Shown: one piece after another, positions 22,901-36,200 of the stretch
How positions within the stretch are numbered: the stretch's first letter is position 1
How the letters are laid out: every line of letters begins with the position of its first letter
Source: Gautieria morchelliformis
Lineage: Eukaryota > Basidiomycota > Agaricomycetes > Gomphales > Gomphaceae
NCBI GenBank assembly: GCA_015179125.1
Contig: WHVA01000026.1
Span: 372,001 to 436,000, forward strand
Length of the DNA stretch: 64,000 nt
Direction of reading: 5' to 3'
The notes under the pieces: model-generated
Seen by the model: only the letters and a program-made list of their open reading frames with translations
Databases searched by the model: none
Told to the model about the DNA's origin: nothing
Program-made: the position numbers and the translations under genes

Positions 22901-25187
22901 ATGGCGTCCCACAACAAGTACACCCACTACTCTACTAGTACGACGTCCCCGGTAACTGCCTCCGCGCCATCTTTTCCCTCGCAGCAATCCCCTGTCCCGA
23001 TCGAGTACAACAGTCCCCAGGATGATTTGTATGAGCCACAACCATCAGTGGCAGGTCCGAGTGAATATGCTTGGACTAACCGGCCCTTTACACAGGAAAA
23101 AAGAGTTAGCATTCTTCTCAAGCTTGAGATGTACGCCACTAACAATGATTCAGGGTGATGTAGGCGTGTCAGAAAACTGGAGTGACGAGGTTTCGGCCGC
23201 ATACGCCACCCCATATTATGCGGCTGTAGATCACGTCCAGCAGGACGCACCTGTCGTCGACCCACAAGCATGCCTGTTCGAGTATCCCCTAGAGCAGCTT
23301 GTTGGAGATGTGTCAGCTGGCACCTCGGTCACCCCAGGTTGGACTGACAACGCCGATCAACATTCTGAGTATGTTTCGCCACGTTCTATCAGAATGAAGA
23401 CAAAAAAGCTCACTGGCTGACACACAGAGATGCGCCGCTCCTGACGGCAGATGACTTTGTTCCGCAGTTTCCACCATGTGTTGCCGTTGGACCAGTCGCC
23501 GATGCAGACTTTCAACCAGGGACGGAACATGTGCCATATTACTCGGCTGGTCAGATAGATTATAGGTAGGTACAAGCATTCTACAGCACGCTAGAACAGT
23601 ACTCACCTTTTTCTCAAGCGGCCAACAGGGATGGCGGCATTGCGCACCCCCGATAGACAACGTCGCGCATGTTTACGGCGAGCGGACACTCCAGAACAGC
23701 GCAGCAGTTAGTGGTTCTGGCTCAGAGTACTTTCAGTTCCGTTCCGTCCGGCAGGACATACCCTACACCGGTTGTGACCACGTAGGTGACGAAGAGCCTG
23801 TGGCAAACATTATGCCGTACCGCGCGGCTCATCACACTGGGTCGACAAGCTCACCTGTCGGTTATCGTGTGGAGGAGTATGCTTTCGGGTAAGCATGTGG
23901 CCGTTATACGTGACAATAGAAAATTAATCATTTTGTCCGAAGCCGGGAGCCGGAAGGACTTTATCACCCATGGCCCATTAACAGTTATCCATCTCAACCT
24001 CCGAATGGCATACCACTCTCTGGCACCCACTCTGAGTATCCGCAACTTGTGAGGCAAGAATTCCCCCCCAGTGGACAGACAGATGGGACATTCGCTGAGG
24101 ATTCAAGGCAATACTTCGGGTAGGCGCAAACCTTTTTGTGCAATAGCGCATATCTGACGTGTTTATAAGGGCTCAAGACACAGGACCTAGTTTTCCACCC
24201 CAAGCTGCGTATGCCGACAATGCTTCTGAGCTTGGCGCGGAAGAGCTTGGGCCGATCTCATGCCACGCAGCTCCCAGTCAGACAGACCGGGCTTTCAGCT
24301 CATATTCAGCCTTGAGGGAATATCCCGGGTAGGCAAATATTTTTAATGGGTGTAATAGCACATATCTGATCTAGTTCTCAAGCGGTCAAGACATTAGAGG
24401 CCTTTACCTACAGCAGGAAAATGTGCCATACAGTGACAATGGTGCGCCACCATATCCGGGAATGTCATTCTCCTATGATAGCGGAGGGACAAACCATACG
24501 GATGGTGGGCAGAACATGTGCGTGGCTTCGTGTGTGTTCGACAGACAGAGACAGGACACTGACGCATGCCACAGGCCCACCATCCCAAACAAACACTTCG
24601 ATTACAACCAGGGGGTGGCGTGGACCACCACGGCCACCCCACCGGCAGCAAATGCTGCCAGTTTGGAGATGGTGGGATCCCTGGCAATGCAGTCAGATCC
24701 CGTACCTTCCTCTCCAAGCCCGCACCCCGGGCCATCAAATAACGTCCACGGCGATGGGCAGCATACGGAGACGGCACAGCACTCATACCGGTGCCCTTTG
24801 GACAGTGGATGCGGCAAGACATGCGGCGCAGATGTATCCGTAAACGGCAAACGGCACTTCCAGTCCCACCTCATGCGTGAGCTCAGGCGCATTAAGAATG
24901 GGTCGATGGACCTATCTGATGCCAAGATCATCAAATCCGAGGCTGACCTTCGCCGTGCGGAGGAGCTGGAGGTGCCGTGCCCCTACGGGTGCACAAGATA
25001 TGGTGTGCCGACGACGTACGCCCGGAAAACTCATCTCCGGAGACATCTGGAGGAGACGTGCTGGAAGCCGCTCGACGACAACGAGATAGATGCCGTGGCC
25101 ACAAAAGCCTTTTCATGCAGAGGCAAGACAGTCGCGGAGATCATGAGGGTTTTCAACGAGAGACAGTCGGCCCATGTGAAACTGTAA
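22901..25187 (+). CDS. C2H2-type zinc-finger protein with duplicated exons (7 exons)
   Basis: A probable DNA-binding nuclear protein of 655 residues. The exons that give one continuous frame are 22901-23104, 23154-23368, 23428-23565, 23619-23888, 23943-24119, 24170-24328 and 24383-25187. The six introns are 49-59 bp with GT...AG ends; the first carries a CTAAC branch site. The N-terminal two thirds is low-complexity, rich in Ser, Pro, Tyr, Gly and Gln. Exons 4-7 each start after the same split Ser/Gly codon with related text (GQQG, GREPEG, GAQDTG, GQDIRG), as if copied from one ancestral exon. The C-terminus has two atypical zinc fingers: CPLDSGC...H...H and CPYGC...H...H...C. All frames are open, so the gene looks functional. 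Its target genes are unknown. Confidence 0.8.
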
Positions 25188-27740
25188 CTTGAAAATCATG
25201 TGCTCGTAGAAGGCACACATCCCATACTTACCAAGGTACTCATCGAAATTTGACAACCTGGCACAAATTGCCTCAATGGATCGTATGATGAGCGAAAAGG
25301 TGCCGCACTTGAGCGGATGCGTCACGTGACGCATACGCGTTCCCCTGAACGATTTTCCACATTTTGCGTGCTCGAAATCGGTTTGCCGTAGATGAGCGCT
25401 CGTATACAGAGCCCTTTGCAGCATCTCTGCCAATTCGGCTATCCGGGGTACCTCACTGCTGCTTACTCCGTCTTGCTCCGTGCAGCATATCCTTATTCCT
25501 ATATAAAACTAGTCATATTTGCCCTGAATGGACTCTCCCTATCTATCTTACTGTAAGCCCCGCGTTGCGGGAACATGTTCAATTCCTGTGCGACCTTAGT
25601 AACTGTGCGTACTTGACTTTCTACGGATGTCTACTTATACATTGACGATTCGACCCGAAAGGCACACTTAATTTCCGTACCTGAATACATGCGGAACGCA
25701 ATAGAGACTTGAGTACGATGGTAAATACCGCACAATTACCGAAGGGAGCACAACAGCGCAGACGTCAACTGACCCCTATAATTCGTCCATCCCTGCTAAA
25801 TGCGTATACCTGGTGGCTGTCCAAGCATTCCAATTTGCTTGGAAAAATTGTAGCAGAGAGACATCTACCAACAATTTCTTCCATTACCTTTGTCTCTTCG
25901 TCACAGCACGGGGATACTAAGCTGATGAAGACTATCTCCCACGGTAGAAACTCGTCGTGTATGACGCTTCTGCTTGATTTGCAAGTCGGCCCTGACAGTG
26001 AATTGGTTTTCATTATTATCAGCTCCCGATCACTGATCGCATTGCGGCACGCCCTGTCAATGATCACGGCCATGACAACTTGAAGCGGCGCGGTGCGTTG
26101 GTTACGCATGTCGCCGTCAAACGCTAATTTCTCAGACACCTACGTTTGCCACTGCTTCCCCAGCCTTTCACAGACCCTATCCCATCGGCCGTTCAAAGTT
26201 TGACTGAGTACCCGTAAGCAGTTGGGGGTCTCAATGGGACTGACCGCGCGATATCCATTCCAATCAGTCTGCGACTTTGCGTTGAACATGCGTTGTAGCA
26301 TTATTCCCCCATATTTCCCTTATACATCGACATGTATTGTTGCAAGGCTGTCGAAGAGTGCTGTTGGGTCAAAAGTCGCTTTCACACTTCCGAGTCTAAC
26401 AACAAACATACAACACCAGAGATAGACCCGACCGAATGGCATAGATGACAGACAAGCAGTTGCAAAGCAGAGATATCTGACGGAGAAATGGAAAAGAAGA
26501 GGAAAATATTCATAGTCAAGATTGGACGAAATAATAGATGGCCAGAGCACGTTAACTACCTTCGACACCTTCGCTCTTCTGGTGCGGTGTCCCAGCCCGT
26601 CCTGGAGTACCCTGACCGTTGTTAACCGGCGTGAGCTTGTAGCTGCGCCGTCAGCTGATTGTCTCCCGGGAGTGGCGCTTACCCGCTGCACGTAAAGGGA
26701 CTTCCCCCGCGTTTGCGGCTTGCGTTCTCTTTACATCGACGAGCCAGCTGTGCGCCCTGAAATTCACGCTCATATAGCGGGTCAGATGTATTCAGTCTAG
26801 GGAGTCTCGTTGTGTTGTCGCTGCCGGGAAAGAGCATCTACAGTCACGGTACTCGCTCGGCGGGTATTATATAACTGGATCACGCGTCATCGATCATCCT
26901 CCCTCTTACACTTGCACACAAAATTACGACGGGATATTCGCAAATCCATCGGCTTAACTTCACGGCTCAGAGGTGGCTTGTCTGGCCCCACTGTGCTGGA
27001 GTTGATCCGGTAGCGGGTGGGGTACTTCCACCAGGAGTATGGGCAGCATAAAGCATCCTCACCTGGCACATCTCTAACTCACTTTCGTCTATTTTTCCCA
27101 CCTCCAATGCTTTGCAACGTCACAATTTCGATAGCTCGAAATCTCGCCGCAGACCACTCCTTCCGGAGAAACTGCCAGCTTTGACAAATTATCGATGGCA
27201 AATGTAAGTACGTGGCAAAATACGCGGATAGGAATGAGATGCCGGCTGTTGGAAACATACAACCCTGTTGTAAATAACATGTACAACGTGTTGCAAAATA
27301 CACTGCCAGATGTTAAGGATATGCTCTGTATAAGCTGCAATTTGTTATGCCCGGTGTGAAACCCAAGTTGCGTTCCGCCGGTCGATGCCCGGTGTCAACG
27401 CCCGAGATAAGCTCGGCCCAGGCTGACGCTCAGACCCAGTGTCAGCCTGTCGTGCCGTGCCACGTCCAATCTCCGCCTGCGGCTTCGGCCGGAGACTATC
27501 ATAGGCTCAGCTTGGGGTGCGGTCGAAGCCCGATCTCCAAGCTGAAAGCTAGGTCTAGTGCAGCCCGGACCTCAGACCCAGTGCCTCTTGAACCGCGCGG
27601 TGCCACGCTCAGCGGGCGTGCAGTACGCTCGCATGGAAGACACGCGCCTGTGAGCCAAATCCGGTACGCACCTGGCATGCCGTCATCATAACCGCCACTG
27701 ATACTCACGCAGGGGGCGATTTTCCGGTCAAGCAGACAGC
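25188..27740. other. Intergenic stretch without a recognisable gene
   Basis: Frames of up to 124 codons overlap on both strands (for example 25709-26083 plus and 25765-26139 minus are mutual shadows). No family signal, splice-linked exon set or repeat is visible. The last few hundred bases may hold the start of the transposase gene that follows; a 114-codon Pro/Ser-rich plus frame at 27347-27691 could be an early exon or noise. Confidence 0.4.
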
Positions 27741-30700
27741 GTGGAATTCCGCGATCCCCACTGTAAGTTGGATAGTTCATGGCATGGAACCCACGATAAC
27801 CTCGTGTCACCAGATTGGCTTGCAGACGGTAAGGGGCTTTGGCAGTGTCAAGCCTGCCAAGATGCGCGATGGCGTCCAGGCCCCCGCGCACGCGTACACG
27901 AGGACACTCAAGTCCACCGTCGTAACGTCCAGTACCGCATGTTTGCCACTGCATTGCAACATACCGCCACCACAGCGGGGGATTCGGACGGCGCGGCCGC
28001 AGGGGGCGCCTCGGTTCCAGGTGGCGCTTTCCCCGAGTACGACCATGAGGCTTGGGATGACGCTGTTAGTGAAAACGCGTTGGATGGTGCCCCACAGGCC
28101 GGCCCTTCATTGTTCCCGAGCGGCGCCCATACACTTCTAGAACGTTCATTGCGCGATAGTACGGTGTGCGAGTTGACGACAGGCCTCGGTCGGTATCTCG
28201 GTTTGCGCGATGTACCTGCACAGGAGCGCTCGGATGATGGCCATGGCGAGAGATCGGATGCCTCCAGTGATGGTTCTGCAGACTCATCTGGAGTCCATGA
28301 AGGTACTGGTCCATGGTGTCACTCCAGCCTTCCGTCGTACTGCTGGCTGACTGCGTATGTCAGATCCCGCATCCCATGGGCGTCCTCGGCGTTCACAACG
28401 CACAGGGCCTCAAGACGATAACCCGTGGTATCCATGGTTATATAAAGTGGTGAGTGTGCATGATCATTGTCTCGTTCGTACCCTTGCTGGGGGTTGAAGG
28501 CTGCGGCAAATAGACCTGTTCTCTCGATATCCTCATGCACGTGCCAAGGTCAGTATTCTCGGACCGGCAGGTAGACTTATTTTTGTGGATGCTCAAAGTA
28601 AACGGCATCGACGATGTGCCTTCGGTGAAGGGGATGAAGACGTTGAATGCATCAATGCAGCATCTATGTGGAATTGACAGTATAAAGTACACTGGGGCCT
28701 TGGGGCATAGGTATTATGTCAATAATTTGGCGCAGTTAATCGCACAGGTGCGTCAGGCTTCCTCTCGATGTTGTATAGGTGACGATAGAGATCAGGAAAT
28801 GGCCAATCCTCGCGTGCATCCATGGCTCCACTTTTATCCTGAGGAGTCGCATCGGCATTTTGCCGAGGCAAGGCAGGGTGAACGGTGGCTGAACGATGTA
28901 GATGGCGCGTTGCTCACACCCATGGTTCGAGTGGCCCAGCGCGATTTCTACATGTTAGAGCCGACAATGTTAAAGGATGGCTCCGCAGTGGTGCCCTTTC
29001 GATGGTACACTCGTGATAATGACATGTGTGCAAAGGCTTGGAGGCTCCATGCTTGGGAGGGTGCGTGGGTCGTTTTGGAGTATGAGGTGGTGAAGGTGGG
29101 GGTGGAGGACCTTTTGCTGAATTTTGTGGAGTTTGGGGAGGGCTATCGGCGGTATGGATGCCCCCCTCCTTGGTGTATTGCTGGTTTGTGATGGGCAACA
29201 ATCCGGTGCTCTTGAGTATCTGACATGTGGGTTGTCTTAGGTACGTTTGAGTCTGCCACGGGGACTCAGGAGCCATGGTCTCGGACGAATGCAAGGGTGG
29301 GTAATCCGTCGCGAGAGCGGGCAAGGGGTCATCGAGTGTTGAGTTTTCCTGTTAGGCTGTACTGCGACGATACATCAGGGAACATGTCAAAGAAATGGAA
29401 CAAACACAACAGCTTCTTGTTCACCCCTGCCGGGTTGGAGCGGGAGCATGCGCAAAAGGAGTATAACGTGCATTTCTTGAGCACGTCCAACATCGCACCG
29501 CCCTTGGAAATGCTTGAGGGGATTGTGACCCAGTTGAGGTGCGTCTGTGGCCTGCATGGGTATCTAGCTTCCCAAAATCGCAGGGTGCTCATTGAATCTG
29601 GTAGCGCTTGCCAGGCGGAAGGCATCTGGGCATTGGACTGCGTGTATGGGGAGATGGTCCTCGTACTGGTGTGGATTCTGGCTTTGCTGGGAGACAACCC
29701 CATGCAGAGTGATATGGCATGTCATCGGGGACTACTGGCCAAGTATTTCTGTTGATGTTGCTGGGTGAAAGGCTCGGATGCGCGGTCAGATCCAGCGTTG
29801 GCCTCTCGGAATAATGGGGCGGCGGCCGGACAGTCAGGAGGGGACAGTGCACGCGGTGACAGTTCAGAGGCGGCAAGTAGTGGGCGTGGTAGTTCGGACA
29901 GTGAGCCACAGGAGGGTGAGCGAACTCGGGGCACAAGAGGGGCCCACGCTGGAGAGAGCATGGGGGAGATGGTGGACCGCGTGAGACGGTTCATGAGTGT
30001 ATGTACGCCACGGCACGCTGGGTGAGACGCTTACTGATGCCATGTACAGAAGGGCGCCCCATGCAACCGGCAGGAGAGTATGGCCTATTTGTGGTCTTAT
30101 TGGGCTGCAGCGAAGGTTATTGGTAATCAGACACGTATCACAAGGGCGAAGACAGGGTCGGGAATCCAAGACACTTACCAAGATTTTTTCATCAAGAAAC
30201 TGGAGACTTCTTATAAGAATCAAGTGGGCAGGCACGCCAAGCAGATCGCACTGGATGATGCAGTGCGATCCCTGCCAGAGGCGGTTAACAGCCCGGTGTG
30301 GCGGATTGAGGGTGCGCGGGGCTTAGGAATCCTCAATGCATACTCTCACATGTGACGTCTCTAGGTTTGGATCCTCACAGGGATACGCCAGTCGAAATCT
30401 TGCATGTTATCTTGCTAGGATTCGTCAAATACTTTTGGAGGGATGCAGTGGAATGGGTCCGGAAGGGGAAGAGGCAGGCTCTCTTGGAATCCCGCCTCTC
30501 GAGTTGCGATGTCCGTGGGCTAGGTTTGTCTCCATTGGCTGGGCACACCCTGGTCCAGTGGGCCAGTTCCTTAACTGGTCAGGATTTCAGGGGTCTGGTG
30601 CAAGTGGCCCCTTTCATTCTATATGATCTCATACCCGCCGAGGCCATGGAGGCCTGGCTGGCATTGGGACGCATGATGCCCCTCGTGTGGCAACCAGTCA

Positions 30701-31495
30701 TCCCAGGTGTGGATGAACACCTGGTACGTGCATGGTGGCCCTTATTGATGCGCACTGAGATCATGTTCAGGAACAACTGGAACGGGCCATTCATTATTTC
30801 CTGGATTGCACGGAGAAGTGGACGCCCTGTTGGTTTAACAAGCCTAAGTTTCATATTTTGTTGCACTTGACTGACCACATATGGCAATTTGCCCCCCCCA
30901 TTCTGTTTGCCACAGAACAATTTGAATCATTCAATGCCGTCATACGGGCCAAGAGCATCCACTCGAACAGGCACGCGCCCTCGAGGGACATCGCGAACGC
31001 GTTTGCGCAAGGGAATCGCGTTCACCACCTCATGAGCAGGGGATACGTGCGGTGCACCCCCCTGGGTCTGGAGCGCACGGGACAGGGGGTGGGGGACAAA
31101 TCCATTCCAGCCATGCCGCGGGGACCGGCTGAGGATGGGTCGTGGAGACAAATCAGGGAGGCCCCGTTCACCATAGTTCCGCCGGGAAGCTTGGTAAGGA
31201 CGTACCTGGGGGCCGATGAGACCCCTCCAAAGGCTATCGGTGAGCTTCTCTGGCTCTGCCCATGACACAGGCGGCATTGCCACTGACAGCCGCGAGGGCA
31301 CGGCAATAGTGTTGGGAATGCAGAAGCTCAGTTACATGGACACGCACGGAGAGGGTTTTTCTCACGCTTACCACCACCACCAAAATACCCAAAATTGCAC
31401 TTCACACACACACGCTCGCTAAACCGCACACCAGTGCATCGCTGAATACAGCTAGCGGCGAAAATGAGCTTCCCTGAAAAGAAGCTGTCAAAACG

Positions 31496-33265
31496 ATGCC
31501 ACAAAGTGTCGAACCCCAGGCGCCTGCCACGTCACAAGCTCGCACAAGGGCAGGCGCCACACAACAAGCCAGCAACAAAACTAGATCTGATTTGTTGTTG
31601 GAGCCAAACACGTCGGTCAGAACCAGAGAGCAAGCGAGGCAGTTCCTAGACAAACACGGGTATTACACGAAGGATGACCTGTTGTCGACAGAACAGCTAA
31701 GTTACGCAGTATTGTCACTTGCACACAATGTTAGCGGCAAAACACTACAGGAAGGAGTTCGGGCGGTGGCCATTCTAATGATGGAGGATGCCACGAGAGC
31801 AGCGGGAGCAGCAGTCTCGCGACACATCGAAAAGCACATCGAGACGACCCCGGCCAAGTTGGAAGCAGCAGCTGACAGGGCCAAAGAGGCGGCTGAGGTG
31901 GCAGAAGAAGCAACAGAAGGAGCCAGAAATGTCATAGAACATTTGAACAGCATGGGAGGACAGAGGGAACGGCAAGGGGAAGACAACACGAGAGGGGCAA
32001 CATACGCGGCCGCATTGAAAGGTAACGTCCCCTTATCACACCTAAACAACCTGGCAAAAGCGAAAATGAAAGCGAGACAAATACTGATCGACGGAGACAT
32101 GTCACGAGAACAGGACGAGTTAGGCAAGCTAACGGAGCAGGAGCTGGTAGCGAAAGCAAACGAAGCAATAAGTAACCTCGAGCCGGACCCAGAAAGAATA
32201 GACATAAGCTTCGTGGGAGCCAAGAAGCTGGCGAATGGAGGAGTAGTGCTGGACATGGAAACAGAGGAGGCGGCAAAATGGGTGCAGACGAACAAGAGGA
32301 CGTTCTTGACCAAGTTCAGCGGGACGGCCACAATAAAAGCAAGAACGCTGTCAGTGATAGTGGAGTACATGCTGCTGAACCACTCACCCGACGCCATGGC
32401 GGAGATGAGAAAGATTGAGAGGGACTCTAAACTCCCCGACGGATCCCTGCTCTCAACCCGGTGGATAAAGCCGGTCCACAGGAGAACGGCAGGACAGAGA
32501 GCAGCACACATTATCGCCAAGTTCACATCTACAGAAGCGGCAAATCAAAGCATAAGAGACGGGATAATATTAGCGGGAAAGCGAACCTGGGCCAGGAAAA
32601 TGAACAAAGAACCGCGAAGATGCCTAAAATGTCAGCGCTATAACGCTCGACACATGGCAGCAGAGTGCAGCGGCAGAGACACGTGCGGGACATGCGGAGA
32701 AGAGCACAGAACAGCCGAATGCCAGGAGGACGACTCAAGCAAATACAAATGCACGAATTGCGACGCAAAAGGCCACGCGTCATGGGATAGGACATGCCCG
32801 GTATTCAAATCGGAATGCGCAGCGGCAGAAAAGAGTGATCCAGAACATACGTACAAATTCTTTCCCAACGACGACCCGTGGACATGGGAACAGCACCAAG
32901 AGGCGGAGGAAACAGACGACGTGGGGGATCTCATAAGGAAACTCAGGGAACAGGAGGACAGAAGATGGAAAACAGCGGAAATGGAAAGAAGGATGGCGAG
33001 ACTGGCGGACAGCAGAAGCAGGGAGAGGCACCAAGCAGAACCAGATAACCCAAGGAATAGAGGAAGGATTGAAAGCAGAGGAAACATGCGAGGGAGAGGA
33101 AGAGAAGCGAATCCAAGAATTGGGCACATGGACCAAGGGTGGCAAGACAGAGAACAGGGCGAAGGGCGACAGAGCAGACTGGATGACTACGGAATAGGGG
33201 TCAGTCACGAGAGGACACAAACAGTACAGCAAAACGGAAGCGATAACAATATGCGCCAAGGATGA
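31496..33265 (+). CDS. LINE ORF1 protein (gag-like, three CCHC-type knuckles)
   Basis: An open frame of 589 residues encoding the RNA-binding partner of the LINE RNP. An Ala/Glu-rich helical stretch at residues 110-155 (AADRAKEAAEVAEEATEG) suggests a coiled coil. A central domain (VGAKKLANGGVVLDMETEEA) resembles the RRM-like part of LINE ORF1 proteins. Knuckles lie near residues 380-440 (CLKCQRYNARH..., CGTCGEEHRTAEC, CTNCDAKGHASWDRTC). The tail is Arg/Glu/Gln-rich. The stop TGA overlaps the next ATG in ATGA, so ORF2 may be reached by termination-reinitiation. Relative to copy 1 it is intact and has Lys where copy 1 has a stop. Confidence 0.88.
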   Translation: MPQSVEPQAPATSQARTRAGATQQASNKTRSDLLLEPNTSVRTREQARQFLDKHGYYTKDDLLSTEQLSYAVLSLAHNVSGKTLQEGVRAVAILMMEDATRAAGAAVSRHIEKHIETTPAKLEAAADRAKEAAEVAEEATEGARNVIEHLNSMGGQRERQGEDNTRGATYAAALKGNVPLSHLNNLAKAKMKARQILIDGDMSREQDELGKLTEQELVAKANEAISNLEPDPERIDISFVGAKKLANGGVVLDMETEEAAKWVQTNKRTFLTKFSGTATIKARTLSVIVEYMLLNHSPDAMAEMRKIERDSKLPDGSLLSTRWIKPVHRRTAGQRAAHIIAKFTSTEAANQSIRDGIILAGKRTWARKMNKEPRRCLKCQRYNARHMAAECSGRDTCGTCGEEHRTAECQEDDSSKYKCTNCDAKGHASWDRTCPVFKSECAAAEKSDPEHTYKFFPNDDPWTWEQHQEAEETDDVGDLIRKLREQEDRRWKTAEMERRMARLADSRSRERHQAEPDNPRNRGRIESRGNMRGRGREANPRIGHMDQGWQDREQGEGRQSRLDDYGIGVSHERTQTVQQNGSDNNMRQG

Positions 33266-36200
33266 ACGAAGAAAACCAACAAATGCGAAAATTGAGAATC
33301 AGACAACAGAACGTCAACAAATCGCTAACAGCAACGGTAGAAATGCTAGCTAAGTGCTCACCCGAAAAATATGACGTCCTCGCAATCCAAGAACCATATA
33401 TTGACTTCTTAGGCAACACCAGAGCAACGCCAAACTGGTACTTGGTGTACCCCAGAACACACTTCAACGATAAAGAGAAGCAAACGAGATCGATGCTGCT
33501 GATAAGCAAAAAGATGGCGACGAGCGCGTGGGGAGCAATTGATATGGGATCGCCAGATGTCACGGCAGCAAAGATAAAAACCAACATGGGTGACGTCCTG
33601 ATAGTTAATTCATACGAGGACTGCGCCCATTCTAACAGTATAAGAGCCATACAGAAATATATGCAACACAGAGCGGCGGAAGGGACCATGCAAGAAAGGG
33701 AGATAGAGGGCATGGTGTGGCTTGGGGATTTCAATAGGCGTCACCTGGTCTGGGACGAGCTGTGCAACGCACACTTATTCACAAGGGCAAATTTAGATGA
33801 GGCGCAAATACTATTGGACGCAATAGCAGATCACGGACTACACATGGCGCTACCTAAGGATGTACCAACGCTAAGGTCGATGGCCACAGGGAATTACACG
33901 CGAACAGATAATGTCTTTGCATCGCCTTCAGTCATTGAAAACATGATTAGCTGCAGCACAGTGCCAGAAGATCTACCACCAAAAAGCGACCACCTGCCCA
34001 TAGACACCATGATTGACGTATCCATCAAGGCAAGCACCCAACCGCCGAAGCCCAATTACAGACAGGTGGACTGGAAGAAATACAGAAAGATGCTCGAAGC
34101 TGAGTTAAAAGACAGAATCAAAGAACCCATACCACTCACTGCTCAACAGTTCCATCAAAACTTGCGAGAGATGACAACGGCCATCTTGGATACCACAGAA
34201 GAACTAGTGCCAAAAACAGGCCGTCGGTATACATAAAGTGATGGTGGTCCTTACAGCTGTCGCGCACCAGAACAGAGACCAGGCGGCTCGCAAGGAAAGC
34301 ATATGCACTAAGAGATGACCCGACACACACAGCACACGAAGAATACAGAGCCTCTCGGAATCCCTATGCGGAAGACATAGAGAGGTCAAAAAGAGAGCAT
34401 TGGAAAGACTTCCTCGACGGTATAGACCAAAATACGATATGGGCAGCCCACAGATACGCTTCGGTGGACGCGGGAGACGGGGGTCAGACGCGGGTACCGA
34501 TGCTAGTGACAAAAAAGGAAAACGGTGCGAAGCAGATAGCAGAATCAAACGAACAAAAGTCAGACCTACTCTTCGACACCTTTTTCCCAGAGCCAGGAGA
34601 AGCGGTTGAACAAATACCGAAGGACTACGAGTATCCCCTGCCAGAGTTCGAGTATCAGCCAATCTCAGACGAACAGATCAGAAGAGCCGTGGACAAACTC
34701 AACCGGTTCAAGGCACCGGGAGAAAATGGTATCCCTAATGAACTCATAAAACAGTGCATTGACACCCTTCTACCGTACATAGGACCTCTCTTCCACGCAA
34801 CGTTCGACCTCAAAGTATACCCAGCAGAGTGGAGGGATTCAATAACAAAGGTCCTCCGTAAGCCAGGTAAGGCAGACTACACGGCTCCAGGTGCCTACCG
34901 GCCGACCGCACTACTGGACACGATGGGAAAAGTGCTGTCCGCGTGCATGGCGGAGGATCTGGTAAAGATGACGGAAAAATACCAATTGTTACCCAACAAC
35001 CACTTTGGATGCAGACCCGGAAGAACGACAACCGACGCCATACACTACGTGGTGTCAGAGGCGAAGGATGCGTGGAGGAGAGGAAACGTACTCGGGGTGC
35101 TATATCTGGACATCAAGGGAGCATTTCCAAGCATAGTGCTAGACCGGCTGGCTCATAACATGCGAAGAAGGGGAGTACCACGTGAATACACCAATTGGAT
35201 ACGCAGAAAGGTCCAAAACAGGCTTACCACGGTAAGCTTTGATGACTACTTTTCCGCGACCAGACCCATTGGGCGAGGAATGGACCAAGGGTGTCTGCTA
35301 TCGGCAATCGCTTACCAGTTTTACAACGGTGACCTGATAGACGTGGTGCGGCACAACAACGGAGAAGGGCGTGTAGGATTCGTGGACAACACCACTATAA
35401 TAGCCGAAGGTCCGGACCTCGAGAAGGCGTTCAGTAAGCTATCGGACATAATGGTTAGACCAGATGGGGCGAACGACTGGGCGGAAAAACACTACTGGCA
35501 GTTCGCGGTAGAAAAGTTTGGTTTGATGGGACTCACCAGACACAGAGAAAAAGGCCCTGCCAAGCCGGGCAAAACCAGACCAGTAGCGAGACCGGAGATA
35601 AGAATAGGGCAGCATGTCATAAAACCCACAACAGCGCACAAGTTCCTGGGGGTAATGATGGACCAAGAACTGAGATTCCGGGAGCACGTCAACTATGCGC
35701 TGAAGAAAGGAGAGGCGTACATAAACCAGTACAGAAGACTCGCGAAACCGTCCAAGGGAGTAACAGCTAAGTACATGGGGACGTACTACATGACGGTAGC
35801 AGTCCCGAGAATGTTGTACGCAGCTGACGTCTTCTTAGTTCCAGAAACGGCCACAAGCAAGGGAACAAAGGGGTTTATTAATAAACTCGCAAGAATTCAG
35901 AGGTGGGCGGCGATAGACATTACAGGAGCCCTCATGAACGACATTCTCGATGCACACGCGAACCTCCTCCCTTTCCCGCTGATGGTATCCAAAATAGTGC
36001 ACAGAGCGGCGGTTCGACTTGCGTGCCTCCCCCAGAGCCACCCGATCGTGGGAAAAGTGAGGAAAGCAGCGAAAAGATACATAAAGCGACACAGATCCCC
36101 CCTACACGAGATAATGCACGCCTTCAGTTTACAGCCAGATGCGATGGAGAAAATAGATACAGTGGTGTTCGGTCCGAAGTGGACGCTGGCCTTCAGCGTG

